Positions 1-6,583 of a stretch of 6,792 nt of DNA are shown one piece after another. The notes beneath the pieces are model-generated. The model was not told the DNA's origin and did not search any database. It saw only the letters and a list, made by a program, of their open reading frames with translations. Source of the DNA: Pseudomonadota bacterium (GTDB taxonomy: Bacteria > Myxococcota > Bradymonadia > UBA4248); assembly GCA_017629415.1 (NCBI GenBank), contig JAGBXG010000328.1:1-6792 (forward strand), given 5' to 3'. Every line of letters begins with the position of its first letter. Position 1 is the stretch's first letter. Position numbers and translations under genes: made by a program.

Positions 1-420
1 GCACCAGAAGCCCTGGCGCTGCTCACCGGAGAAGATCCCGATGACTTAGGACCTTATACCATCCAACCCGTCAAAGACAGTGCCGAAGAATCCCCAGAAG
101 AATGGTCAAATATGATGATGGATTTCGATGACGCTGCCAACCACAAAGCTGACGCAGACGCAACGCCAGAAGAAGCAACAAAACTTAAAGAATCTGCAGA
201 CATCGAAGAAGCTAAACCCTTGTACGAAGAATATATGAGACTTCGTAAGGAAAACAATATCGATACGCCGATGGACTTCGATTGCTTCCTGCGCAGACTT
301 CAGCGCAATGCCGCCAAGATTAAAGCGACATACAAATGCGATAACGTCACATTCCATGTCCATGTCTCAGACGGCAACGTCGTTTTGAAACCCAAAATTG
401 AAAAGAAAAAATCTGCATAA
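1..420 (+). CDS. C-terminal part of an acidic protein, MXAN_5187-type C-terminal domain (partial, 5' end outside window)
   Basis: The frame is open from base 1 and ends at TAA 418-420, giving the last 139 residues of a longer protein. The first in-frame ATG codons (112-120) lie in continuous coding sequence and are probably not the start. Residues 1-70 are acidic, low in complexity and probably disordered (many E, D, A). Residues 73-133 look folded: a helical stretch (YEEYMRLRKENNI), then FLRRLQRNAAKI, then a short strand pair around CDNVTFHVHVSDGNVVLKP. The order F-x2-L-x2-N, then C-x2-V-x-F-x-V-x-V-x-DG-x-x-x-LK, matches from memory the C-terminal domain annotated in Myxococcota as MXAN_5187-type, whose function is unknown to me. 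The tail is lysine-rich (KIEKKKSA). The gene is closed by its own terminator, so it is not co-transcribed with ttcA. The coding call is firm; the family assignment is moderate. Confidence 0.75.
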   Translation, partial: APEALALLTGEDPDDLGPYTIQPVKDSAEESPEEWSNMMMDFDDAANHKADADATPEEATKLKESADIEEAKPLYEEYMRLRKENNIDTPMDFDCFLRRLQRNAAKIKATYKCDNVTFHVHVSDGNVVLKPKIEKKKSA

Positions 421-434
421 ATTGCATTTTTTAA

Positions 435-461
435 AGAAGAGGCCTGCGGGCCTCTTTTTTT
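435..461 (+). terminator. Intrinsic terminator of the upstream gene
   Basis: An AAGAGGCC / GGCCTCTT stem (437-444 with 449-456) around the tetraloop TGCG runs directly into a seven-base T run (455-461). The stem starts 16 bases after the stop codon at 420. This is a textbook rho-independent terminator and the clearest in the window. Confidence 0.9.
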
Positions 462-482
462 GGGTTTAAAAAACCTCAATTT

Positions 483-511
483 TTGACGCTTTACCCCGAG
501 TTCCCCACAAT
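483..511 (+). promoter_or_regulatory. Candidate sigma70-type promoter for ttcA
   Basis: TTGACG at 483-488 (5 of 6 to the -35 consensus) and CACAAT at 506-511 (4 of 6 to the -10) are separated by exactly 17 bases and lie just after the preceding terminator. Transcription would start near 518. That leaves a leader of about 135 bases if translation begins at ATG 653, or about 21 bases if it begins at GTG 539. The prediction rests on consensus matching only. Confidence 0.5.
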
Positions 512-652
512 TCCTACGGTATACGCAAAATCCCCATTGTGGATTCCAAAAGGCGTGATTTGGAACAGCACCGCAAAGATCGTTGTCCTCCCCTATTCCA
601 CCCTCGTCTGCCCACAAAATTTCTCAATTTCCAGGCGCATTTGGATAAATTC

Positions 653-1408
653 ATGATCGCAGAACTTCCCATCCCCTTGCAAAAAAAATTATCGCGAGCC
701 GTCTCCCAGTGTTCAATCGCATGGAAACTACTGGAACCTAATGACCGTATCATGGTGGCCTTTTCAGGCGGCAAAGACTCGATATTGCTCATTCATTTGC
801 TCGATTCCGTTCGCCGGATTGTCCCATTTCCATTTGAAATCGGCATTTTTCACCTCAATCAGTCGGCACCTGAGTTTCCAGCCAGACCTGCACTCGAACT
901 ACTGACAGATGCCGGTTTTCATGTCTGGCATGAAGACTTGGAAACTGCCTCCATATTGGCGGAAAAAATCAAGCCCGGTGACTCCCCGTGCGGCCTTTGC
1001 TCAAGACTCAGACGCGGAATTATTTACACACAGGCAACGCGGCACGGCTACAACAAGATTGCGCTTGGCCATCATCGCGACGATGCCGTCGAAACATTTC
1101 TGATGAATGCCCTCTACAATGGACAGTTAAAATCTATGCCGGCACGCCTTTTGGCCGATAACGGCGTCAACACTGTCATCCGCCCCATGCTGTATGTCCC
1201 TGAAGCCCTTTTGATAGAAGCTTCACAATATATGAAAATTCCAGTCACGGAACAGACCTTCTGCACGCGCGGGCACTCGGGCGAAAGATATGAAACCAAA
1301 AAACTCTTAGCCATGTTGGAAGAAAGAAACCCAGGAGCAAAGGGATGCCTCATGCGCGCTTTACATAACGTGATTCCTTCACATCTGCTGGATGAACGAA
1401 TTCAATGA
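653..1408 (+). CDS. ttcA: tRNA 2-thiocytidine(32) synthetase TtcA
   Basis: TtcA is a cytoplasmic ATP-dependent, Fe-S-containing enzyme that thiolates cytidine 32 in the anticodon loop of some tRNAs. Numbered from ATG 653 (251 residues), the protein has the PP-loop ATP motif SGGKDS at 38-43, preceded by DRIMVAF; the cluster motif CGLCSRLRRGIIY with Cys113 and Cys116; then IALGHHRDD (137-145) and a C-terminal HNVIPSHL. All align well with E. coli TtcA from memory. Cys204 stands in FCTRGHSGER, where E. coli has CNLCGS. An ungapped alignment back from PSHL puts it on the second of those cysteines, the third known cluster ligand, so all three ligands appear to be kept. The chain ends soon after PSHL and lacks the roughly 50-residue tail of the E. 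coli enzyme. Start choice: homology begins just after ATG 653, which has a weak GGAT Shine-Dalgarno. GTG 539 would add 38 unconserved residues with no visible ribosome site, but it lies close to the predicted transcription start, so it cannot be excluded. An A8 run (681-688) lies early in the gene. Confidence 0.93.
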   Translation: MIAELPIPLQKKLSRAVSQCSIAWKLLEPNDRIMVAFSGGKDSILLIHLLDSVRRIVPFPFEIGIFHLNQSAPEFPARPALELLTDAGFHVWHEDLETASILAEKIKPGDSPCGLCSRLRRGIIYTQATRHGYNKIALGHHRDDAVETFLMNALYNGQLKSMPARLLADNGVNTVIRPMLYVPEALLIEASQYMKIPVTEQTFCTRGHSGERYETKKLLAMLEERNPGAKGCLMRALHNVIPSHLLDERIQ

Positions 1409-1560
1409 GTTGAAACATATTATAACAATATCATGATATATCATTTTATACATTCCTGAATCTATTTTATACATTCGTTGATAATATCTGATACAATTTT
1501 ATACTAAATTTCTTATCTATAAAAAATTATCTATAAAAACTCTTATCTATAGATTTTCAA
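1409..1560. repeat. AT-rich intergenic block with short direct repeats and palindromes
   Basis: This non-coding stretch follows ttcA and is overwhelmingly A/T. ATTTTATACATTC occurs at 1443-1455 and 1464-1476 (21 bases apart, about two helical turns), with a shortened copy ATTTTATAC at 1496-1504. TTATCTATA occurs three times, at 1513-1521, 1527-1535 and 1543-1551. ATATCATGATAT (1428-1439) is a perfect palindrome overlapping TGATATATCA (1434-1443). No ORF or terminator with a GC stem is visible. The layout could be a regulator-binding array upstream of the large lipoprotein gene, or simply a low-complexity AT island. Function is unproven. Confidence 0.55.
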
Positions 1561-1561
1561 C

Positions 1562-1733
1562 AGAAGGGGGCCGAGCCCCCTGCGGCGCTATTTGCGGGGC
1601 GTTTTGAGCCCTTGGGCGAAATAGACGCGCAACGCAAGGCGTATGGCGGTCTTTTAAGACCGTCATAGCCGCGCGCAACTACGCGCCTACCCCCACAGCG
1701 GGGCTCTCGCCCCGCAACGCCCCGCCCCAGCAT
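1562..1733. repeat. GC-rich block of nested inverted repeats (REP/BIME-like intergenic element)
   Basis: A sharp switch from AT-rich to GC-rich sequence marks this block. It holds at least four hairpins: GGGGGC-CGA-GCCCCC (1566-1580); a small GGGC/GCCC hairpin inside GCGCTATTT...AAATAGACGC (about 1586-1628); a hairpin at 1642-1667 (arms TATGGCGGTC and GACCGTCATA, with one G-U pair), extended by GGC/GCC outside; and GCGGGGC-TCTC-GCCCCGC (1698-1715). In addition, GCGGGGCGTT (1594-1603) is the exact reverse complement of 1716-1725, so most of the block can close into one long branched structure. None of the stems is followed by a T run, so they are not classical terminators. The GGGGCYGAGCCCC core recurs at 6709-6721, which suggests a dispersed family. 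Confidence 0.6.
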
Positions 1734-1761
1734 GATTCAAACATTCCAAATAAACAAAATT

Positions 1762-1778
1762 TATGATATTTGTATAGT
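1762..1778 (+). promoter_or_regulatory. Candidate -10 elements for the large lipoprotein gene
   Basis: TATGAT (1762-1767) and TATAGT (1773-1778) each match the -10 consensus at 5 of 6 positions. Neither has a convincing -35 at 16-18 bases (for TATAGT the 17-base position reads ATAAAC). Promoter activity might therefore need an activator or another sigma factor. TATAGT would place initiation at about 1785, exactly at the T7/G7 junction that follows. Confidence 0.3.
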
Positions 1779-1806
1779 TTTTTTGGGGGGGAAACGGGTT
1801 AAAATC

Positions 1807-1814
1807 AAAGGAGG
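1807..1814 (+). promoter_or_regulatory. Strong Shine-Dalgarno for the large lipoprotein
   Basis: AAAGGAGG ends six bases before ATG 1821. It is a near-perfect anti-16S match at good spacing and fixes the start codon, which is also the start of a clean lipoprotein signal peptide. Confidence 0.88.
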
Positions 1815-1820
1815 ATAGAG

Positions 1821-1883
1821 ATGAAAACACGTAGCTGGTTATGGATAGCCAGTTTATTATCCATCTGCGCATTTGTAGGCTGT
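1821..1883 (+). other. Lipoprotein signal peptide with lipobox Cys21
   Basis: Residues 1-21 begin MKTR, continue through a hydrophobic core ([13 protein letters not shown]) and end at V-G-C. Cys21 is the predicted lipidated residue. The -3 residue is Phe rather than the usual Leu, so the lipobox is slightly unusual. Cys16 lies inside the hydrophobic core and would be removed. Asn22 at +2 is not the Asp that causes inner-membrane retention in enterobacteria. Confidence 0.8.
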
Positions 1884-4800
1884 AATAATGATCCGCAAGG
1901 CAATACGGATGATTCTGACGGTCCGTCTCAGCCGGCTGTTTGCGGTGACGGCATTCTTGCAGAATCCGAGGATTGTGATGACAGCAATACGGTTTCCGGC
2001 GATGGTTGTTCAGACACATGTATGCCTGAACCAGGTTACGATTGCTCAAGCGGAACTTGCGAATTGGAAGAAGGCGGTGAAAATTGCGGCAATGGTGTCA
2101 CCGATACAGACGAAGTTTGTGATGACGGCAATACCATTTCAGGCGATGGCTGCATGGAAAACTGCCTGGGCGTAGAACAAGGTTGGACATGTCCTACAGA
2201 CGGCGGCACTTGTGAACAAATTGAAGATCCGCTCGATCCCCCAGTCGATGAACCCGTTGAAAACGTTTGCGGTGACGGCACAACGTCCACGGAAGAGCAA
2301 TGTGACGACGGCAATACACAGTCCGGGGACGGCTGCACAGAGACTTGCCAGCTAGAACCAGGCTGGGATTGTCCCCCTGAAGGCGGTGCCTGTACAAAAC
2401 TCGTGATCGATGTCTGCGGCGACGGAAATCTGGACACGGATAAAGGCGAGACTTGCGATGACGGCAATAAAACAAACGGGGATGGCTGCTCGAAGCATTG
2501 CTTGCTTGAAAAAAGCTATGCCTGTGAAGGCACCGTATGCGCCACAATATGCGGAGACGGCATCCGTGCCGGACTTGAAGCCTGTGACGATGGCGGCACT
2601 GCGGACGGCGATGGCTGCAAAAGCGACTGCTCTGCCATTGAAGAAGACTGGATCTGCATGGAAAGAAATGACAGAACATTCTGCGTTTCCCCAAGCTGTG
2701 GCGATAATATCATTAACGGCACAGAACAATGCGACTATGGTACCCCATCGACAGATGAAAATGGCACTTCCTATGGTTGGTCAACATCCCTGCAAGGTCC
2801 GTATTGCTATCTTTGCAACCTGACCCCCTACTGTGGTGACGGCATCGTCAATGGAAATGAGCAATGCGACAAAGGCCTCCATGAAGATGGCACACCGCTT
2901 TTAGATCAAAACGGCGTACCTGTCGGCGGAAATGGCGGCTACAACGGATGTCTGGCAGACTGCACTCTCAGTGAACATTGCGGCGATGGCAGTTTGAATG
3001 GCGACGAAAAATGCGATCAAGGCACCGATGAAAACGGGGTGTCTTTGAATGTTGGCGGTTACAACGGATGTAAAAATGACTGCTCAGGCCCTGAACTGTT
3101 CTGCGGCGATGGCATTGTCAACGGCAATGAACAATGCGATCAAGGCGTCATGGATGCGCAAGGCAATTTAACGGGCGGCACCGGCGCTTATGGCGGCTGT
3201 CTCTCGACATGCCATCTGGCTTCCCGATGCGGTGACGGCATATTAGATGCTCAGGAAGCATGCGATGGTGAACCCGGCTGTACAGAAACCTGTGTCTATG
3301 GCCCCATCTGCGGCGACGGCCATGTGGACGCCGGCGAAGCTTGTGACGAAGGCATGCTTTCGCCACTTGGACGACCCATGATTGTCGACGGCACAGGCAA
3401 ACCCATGGGCGGCTATGGCAACTATGGCGGCTGTATGCCGGATTGTTCAAAAGCCGCCTATTGCGGTGATGGCAAAATCGATGCCGGTGAAATCTGTGAC
3501 GATGGAAACAATACAGCAAACGATGGCTGTGCCGCCAACTGCCATGCCGTCGAAAAAGGCTGGACATGTGATGTCGTCAGCAACAAATCTGCCTGCTCTC
3601 TCATCCCCTGTGGCGACGGCGTTCGTGCCTCCAATGAAGCATGTGATGACAATGAACCCGGCGTCAACGGCGGATGCCTGAACTGCCAGCCTGTAAACGG
3701 CTATATGTGTATGCACGGCAAACCTGCATGCCCAGGCAATATCTGTAATGATACTACGAAAAAATGTGAGCTGATCTCTGTGCTGTACGGAGATGGCATC
3801 ATCAACAGTGATTTCGAAAAATGCGACGATGGCAATACCACAGACGGCGACGGCTGTACCGATGGCCGCGTCGATCCCGGCTATAGCTGCATTGTTGCCG
3901 GTGAACTTTGTGTGGCTGCTGCATGCGGTGACGGTATCCTTGCCAGAGGCGAAGCATGCGACGATGGCAATGTGATGGCCAATGATGGCTGCTCCAATCG
4001 TTGTAAAAAAGAAGAAGGCTATTTGTGCACCACACCGGGCACACCATGTGTGAAAGGCGATTGCGGCGATAATATCGTTCAGCATGGTGAAGAATGCGAC
4101 AACGGCAACAAGACAAACGGCGATGGATGCAGTGCCACATGCACGATTGAAGCCGGTTATGTCTGCTTGGCCGCCGGCGGCAAATGCACCAAAACAACTT
4201 GCGGCGATGCCAAACTCAATGCCACGCCGGATACGCAAAATTATAATGGTTACGAACAATGTGATGATGGAGACAAAACCGGCGGTGACGGCTGCAGTGC
4301 CACATGCCGTATCGAAACCGGATATCACTGCACTCAGATCAGCGATGTTTCTGACTGCGAAAAAGGTAAATGCCGTGACGGCATCATCGATGCCGGCGAA
4401 GAATGTGACGACGGCAACACGATGGGCGGCGATGGCTGTGATCCCATGTGCAAACGCGAAGCCATCTTTGAATGTGATGAAAATGGACAAAATTGCAAAC
4501 CCGTTTGCGGCGACGGCATCACCCTCTGGGACAACGGCGAAGACTGCGACGACGGCAACCTGGTGTCAGGCGACGGATGCTCATCTGTTTGCACAAGAGA
4601 AGCAGGTTTCAAATGCACCGAATACTCATATGACTATCCCGGCACCATTCAGCTCCCTGCCGTTTATCGCGATTTCAGAGCTTACACATCCTCCACATGT
4701 ACAAATATGACCAGCACGCCTGTCGATGGCTGTATCGATAGCAATATGGTATCTATGTATGGCAAGGATTTCGTAGCCAAACACGGTCATCCGGATTTTG

Positions 4801-6578
4801 AAAATATCAATGCCAGTGAAAACAATATCGTAAAAACAACTTTGGGAACCGATGGCCTTCCTGTGTTCAACAAGAGTAACAGCACGGGCATAACACAAGA
4901 ATCATTCCAGATGTGGTACCGCGATTTCCCAGGCATTAACAAAACCATCCGCGAACCGATGACACTGAATCTTGTGGATGCCGCAAATGGCAAATATCGA
5001 TTTGATGACTCGTCATATTTCCCACTTTCTGGCCGCGGCTATGGCAATGACGGAAACAGTGAGAATTATCACTTTACGACACATATTCAGACATATTTCA
5101 AATATCGCGGCAATAAAGAAACATTAAGTTTCCGCGGCGACGACGATGTCTGGGTCTTTGTAAACGGTATTCGTGCCATTGACCTCGGCGGATGCCATAA
5201 TCCAACAGATGGCTCCTTTACATTGACAGCCACGACGAAAGATGGTGTGACATCAGACGATACATACAAACTGTATAAAGGCGGCATTTACGCGATTAAC
5301 TTCTTCCAAGCTGAACGCAAAACAAGCGGTTCAAACTTCAAACTTGAACTGGCAGGTTTCCTCGATATGGGCACAACCATGTGTGCATCGATTTGCGGCG
5401 ACGGCATTGTAGCCGGCGGTGAACAATGCGATGTAGGCAATGTCAATAACGAAGCCCAGAATATTTATGGCTGTGTTAACTGTGTCAAGTCTGCCGTCTG
5501 CGGCAACGGTCGTATCGAAGAAGGCGAAGCTTGTGATACCGGCCACTTGTGCAAAAACAGCTCAAGCGTTGCATGTACCGGCATCACTTATGTCGAAGAT
5601 ACAGATTGCATCGAATGCGAATACAAGAACTGCGGCAATGGTCACAAAGAAGGCAAAGAAGAATGTGACTGCAAAGACGGTGTTTGCGACGGGCTTTTGG
5701 CCGGTGAAGTCTGCCTCAGCACATGTCGTAAATCGAAGTGCGGTGACGGCATCGTCGATCCCAACAACGATGAAACCTGCGATCTCGGTGCCGGCAATGG
5801 ACCGGATGCGGCATGTACACAGCTCTGCAACCCGCCGGTTTGCGGCGATGGCATTGTTTCGTCGGGTGAAGCCTGCGATGACGGCATCAATGATGGCGCT
5901 TATGGACATTGTGGTCTCGGTTGTTCATATGTTGCACCTGCCTGCGGTGACGGCATTATTCAAACAGAACATGGCGAAACCTGTGACAATGGCGCATTAA
6001 ATAATGACAATGTTTATAATGGCTGCACCACCCAATGCAAAGAAGGACCGCGTTGCGGCGATGGCAAACTGCATCCATTAGAACAATGCGACAATGGGGA
6101 TAACAACCGCGATGGCCTGTACGGCGGCTGCTCCAAATCATGTACACGGAACGATTATTGCGGTGATGGCATCCAGCAGGCGGCCGAAGAATGCGACAAC
6201 GGTGTCGCAAACGTCGATCCTGCTTCAAATACATACAATCGCTGCACAACAGCTTGCAAACTTGGCTCTTACTGCGGCGATGGTGTCAAAGATGCCACCG
6301 AAGAATGTGACAATGGTCAAGCTGCAAATATTGGCGGATACGGCAAAGGTCTTTGCAATCCCAATTGCACCCTTGCATCCTACTGTGGTGACGGCCGCAT
6401 CGATGCAACCCATGCCGAAACCTGTGATAACGGCGCCAATAATGCCGATGATTTGTACAATGGCTGCACGACGAGCTGTCAATTTGGACCGCACTGCGGC
6501 GATGGCATTGTCAACGGCAGCGAAAGCTGTGATAGCACTTCAGACTGCACGCAATTCTGCACAAGCGTTGTCAACTAA
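1821..6578 (+). CDS. Giant cysteine-rich lipoprotein with 30 Myxococcus-type (DUF4215-like) repeats and an embedded fibro-slime domain
   Basis: The protein has 1585 residues, 155 of them Cys (my count). Residues 1-21 are a lipoprotein signal (basic KTR, hydrophobic core, FVGC with Cys21 as acceptor). Asn at +2 argues for sorting to the outer membrane rather than inner-membrane retention. A D/N/P/S linker (22-40) follows. Thirty repeats start with CG[DN][GN] or a variant. Class A has six cysteines (C-x10-C-DDGN-type loop-C-x3-C-x7-C-x(4-8)-C, usually with E-x-G-[YW]) at repeats 1-5 (41-292) and 12-19 (548-935). Class B has four cysteines and a variable Gly/Asn-rich loop at repeats 6-11 (293-547) and 20-30 (1192-1585). 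Residues about 946-1182 are a fibro-slime (PA14-related) domain. There is no C-terminal MYXO-CTERM or other sorting tail. The gene stands alone, with long non-coding DNA on both sides. Exact function is unknown. I infer a rigid, disulfide-bonded surface stalk or adhesin; predation, matrix or host contact are all possible. The family assignments come from motif recognition, not a search. Confidence 0.93.
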   Translation: MKTRSWLWIASLLSICAFVGCNNDPQGNTDDSDGPSQPAVCGDGILAESEDCDDSNTVSGDGCSDTCMPEPGYDCSSGTCELEEGGENCGNGVTDTDEVCDDGNTISGDGCMENCLGVEQGWTCPTDGGTCEQIEDPLDPPVDEPVENVCGDGTTSTEEQCDDGNTQSGDGCTETCQLEPGWDCPPEGGACTKLVIDVCGDGNLDTDKGETCDDGNKTNGDGCSKHCLLEKSYACEGTVCATICGDGIRAGLEACDDGGTADGDGCKSDCSAIEEDWICMERNDRTFCVSPSCGDNIINGTEQCDYGTPSTDENGTSYGWSTSLQGPYCYLCNLTPYCGDGIVNGNEQCDKGLHEDGTPLLDQNGVPVGGNGGYNGCLADCTLSEHCGDGSLNGDEKCDQGTDENGVSLNVGGYNGCKNDCSGPELFCGDGIVNGNEQCDQGVMDAQGNLTGGTGAYGGCLSTCHLASRCGDGILDAQEACDGEPGCTETCVYGPICGDGHVDAGEACDEGMLSPLGRPMIVDGTGKPMGGYGNYGGCMPDCSKAAYCGDGKIDAGEICDDGNNTANDGCAANCHAVEKGWTCDVVSNKSACSLIPCGDGVRASNEACDDNEPGVNGGCLNCQPVNGYMCMHGKPACPGNICNDTTKKCELISVLYGDGIINSDFEKCDDGNTTDGDGCTDGRVDPGYSCIVAGELCVAAACGDGILARGEACDDGNVMANDGCSNRCKKEEGYLCTTPGTPCVKGDCGDNIVQHGEECDNGNKTNGDGCSATCTIEAGYVCLAAGGKCTKTTCGDAKLNATPDTQNYNGYEQCDDGDKTGGDGCSATCRIETGYHCTQISDVSDCEKGKCRDGIIDAGEECDDGNTMGGDGCDPMCKREAIFECDENGQNCKPVCGDGITLWDNGEDCDDGNLVSGDGCSSVCTREAGFKCTEYSYDYPGTIQLPAVYRDFRAYTSSTCTNMTSTPVDGCIDSNMVSMYGKDFVAKHGHPDFENINASENNIVKTTLGTDGLPVFNKSNSTGITQESFQMWYRDFPGINKTIREPMTLNLVDAANGKYRFDDSSYFPLSGRGYGNDGNSENYHFTTHIQTYFKYRGNKETLSFRGDDDVWVFVNGIRAIDLGGCHNPTDGSFTLTATTKDGVTSDDTYKLYKGGIYAINFFQAERKTSGSNFKLELAGFLDMGTTMCASICGDGIVAGGEQCDVGNVNNEAQNIYGCVNCVKSAVCGNGRIEEGEACDTGHLCKNSSSVACTGITYVEDTDCIECEYKNCGNGHKEGKEECDCKDGVCDGLLAGEVCLSTCRKSKCGDGIVDPNNDETCDLGAGNGPDAACTQLCNPPVCGDGIVSSGEACDDGINDGAYGHCGLGCSYVAPACGDGIIQTEHGETCDNGALNNDNVYNGCTTQCKEGPRCGDGKLHPLEQCDNGDNNRDGLYGGCSKSCTRNDYCGDGIQQAAEECDNGVANVDPASNTYNRCTTACKLGSYCGDGVKDATEECDNGQAANIGGYGKGLCNPNCTLASYCGDGRIDATHAETCDNGANNADDLYNGCTTSCQFGPHCGDGIVNGSESCDSTSDCTQFCTSVVN
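1941..2696 (+). repeat. Class A cysteine-rich repeats 1-5
   Basis: Repeats begin at Cys41, 89, 150, 199 and 244, each with six cysteines. Spacing is highly regular: C1-x10-C2 (x12 in repeat 4), C2-x10-C3, C3-x3-C4, C4-x7-C5 (C4-x8-C5 in repeats 2 and 5). A Pro/Asp/Glu linker (about 134-147) separates repeats 2 and 3, a likely hinge. Repeat pattern and GDG/DDGN signature match the Myxococcus cysteine-rich repeat / DUF4215 families as I know them. Confidence 0.85.
2697..3461 (+). repeat. Class B cysteine-rich repeats 6-11 with long variable loops
   Basis: Repeats begin at Cys293, 338, 387, 428, 470 and 497, each with four cysteines. The class A C5-C6 tail is absent. The C2-C3 loop varies from 5 residues (repeat 10) to 29 (repeat 11) and is rich in Gly, Asn and Asp, often ending in GGYNGC or AYGGC. 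Repeat 6 has a shortened C3-x2-C4 and an aromatic loop ([11 protein letters not shown]). Confidence 0.85.
3462..4625 (+). repeat. Class A cysteine-rich repeats 12-19, including degenerate repeat 14
   Basis: Repeats begin at Cys548, 597, (Tyr656), 702, 748, 794, 851 and 896. Repeat 13 carries eight cysteines. Repeat 14 lacks the first and fourth. Repeat 17 has a nine-residue insertion between C1 and C2, and repeat 18 reads CRDG instead of CGDG. Repeat 19 stops at its fifth cysteine (Cys932) where the fibro-slime region begins, so it lacks its usual last partner. Confidence 0.85.
4656..5366 (+). other. Fibro-slime (PA14-related) domain, residues about 946-1182
   Basis: The N-terminal part has YRDF (949-952), then GHPDFENI (989-996) and a W-YRDF motif (1032-1036). 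The core reads, in order, FDD...[32 protein letters not shown] (1102-1116), [17 protein letters not shown] and SNFKLEL. This order is diagnostic of the fibro-slime domain known from Dictyostelium and bacterial surface proteins. GDDD at 1106-1109 corresponds to the region where PA14-type lectins hold calcium and sugar through an Asp-Asp pair; applying that here is inference. Four domain-associated cysteines (960, 971, 1125, 1188) include one inside DLGGCHN, where Val or another residue is usual. Confidence 0.85.
5394..6575 (+). repeat. Class B cysteine-rich repeats 20-30, C-terminal arm
   Basis: Repeats begin at Cys1192, 1227, 1271, 1307, 1341, 1375, 1412, 1447, 1485, 1522 and 1559, mostly with four cysteines and a CDNG loop ending in YNGC or similar. 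Repeats 21 and 22 are irregular, with six cysteines each and a tight CDCKDGVC cluster (1282-1289). Repeat 30 is short and ends the protein five residues after its last cysteine. Confidence 0.85.
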
Positions 6579-6583
6579 AGATA

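Noticed and set aside
520..528. TATACGCAA before ttcA as a third copy of the downstream unit (6582-6590)
   Set aside because: Only nine bases match, and the TTCTTTTGGGGC hairpin that defines the downstream units is missing. Chance is a fair explanation.
539..652. Extension of ttcA to GTG 539
   Set aside because: It adds 38 residues without similarity to TtcA and has no visible Shine-Dalgarno. It is kept as an alternative because the predicted transcription start is close upstream.
1594..1725. Integron attC site or transposon ends
   Set aside because: The arms are complementary, but I find no GTTRRRY/RYYYAAC core pair, no target-site duplication at the edges, and no transposase or integrase gene in the window.
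1687..2049. A 120-codon minus-strand frame across the intergenic GC block and lipoprotein start
   Set aside because: It covers the strong Shine-Dalgarno and signal peptide of the plus-strand gene and has no coherent protein features.
3447..4490. A 347-codon open frame on the minus strand inside the lipoprotein gene
   Set aside because: It is antisense to the class A repeats. Recurrent GGC/GAT/GGC codons read as Ala/Ile/Ala-type codons without stops on the other strand. Its Ala/Ile/Val-rich product mirrors the repeat period and has no recognisable domain or ribosome site.
1941..6575. Periodic repeats read as a CRISPR array or DNA satellite
   Set aside because: The period varies, the frame is open throughout, and variation is concentrated at third codon positions. 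This is a protein repeat, not a DNA repeat array.
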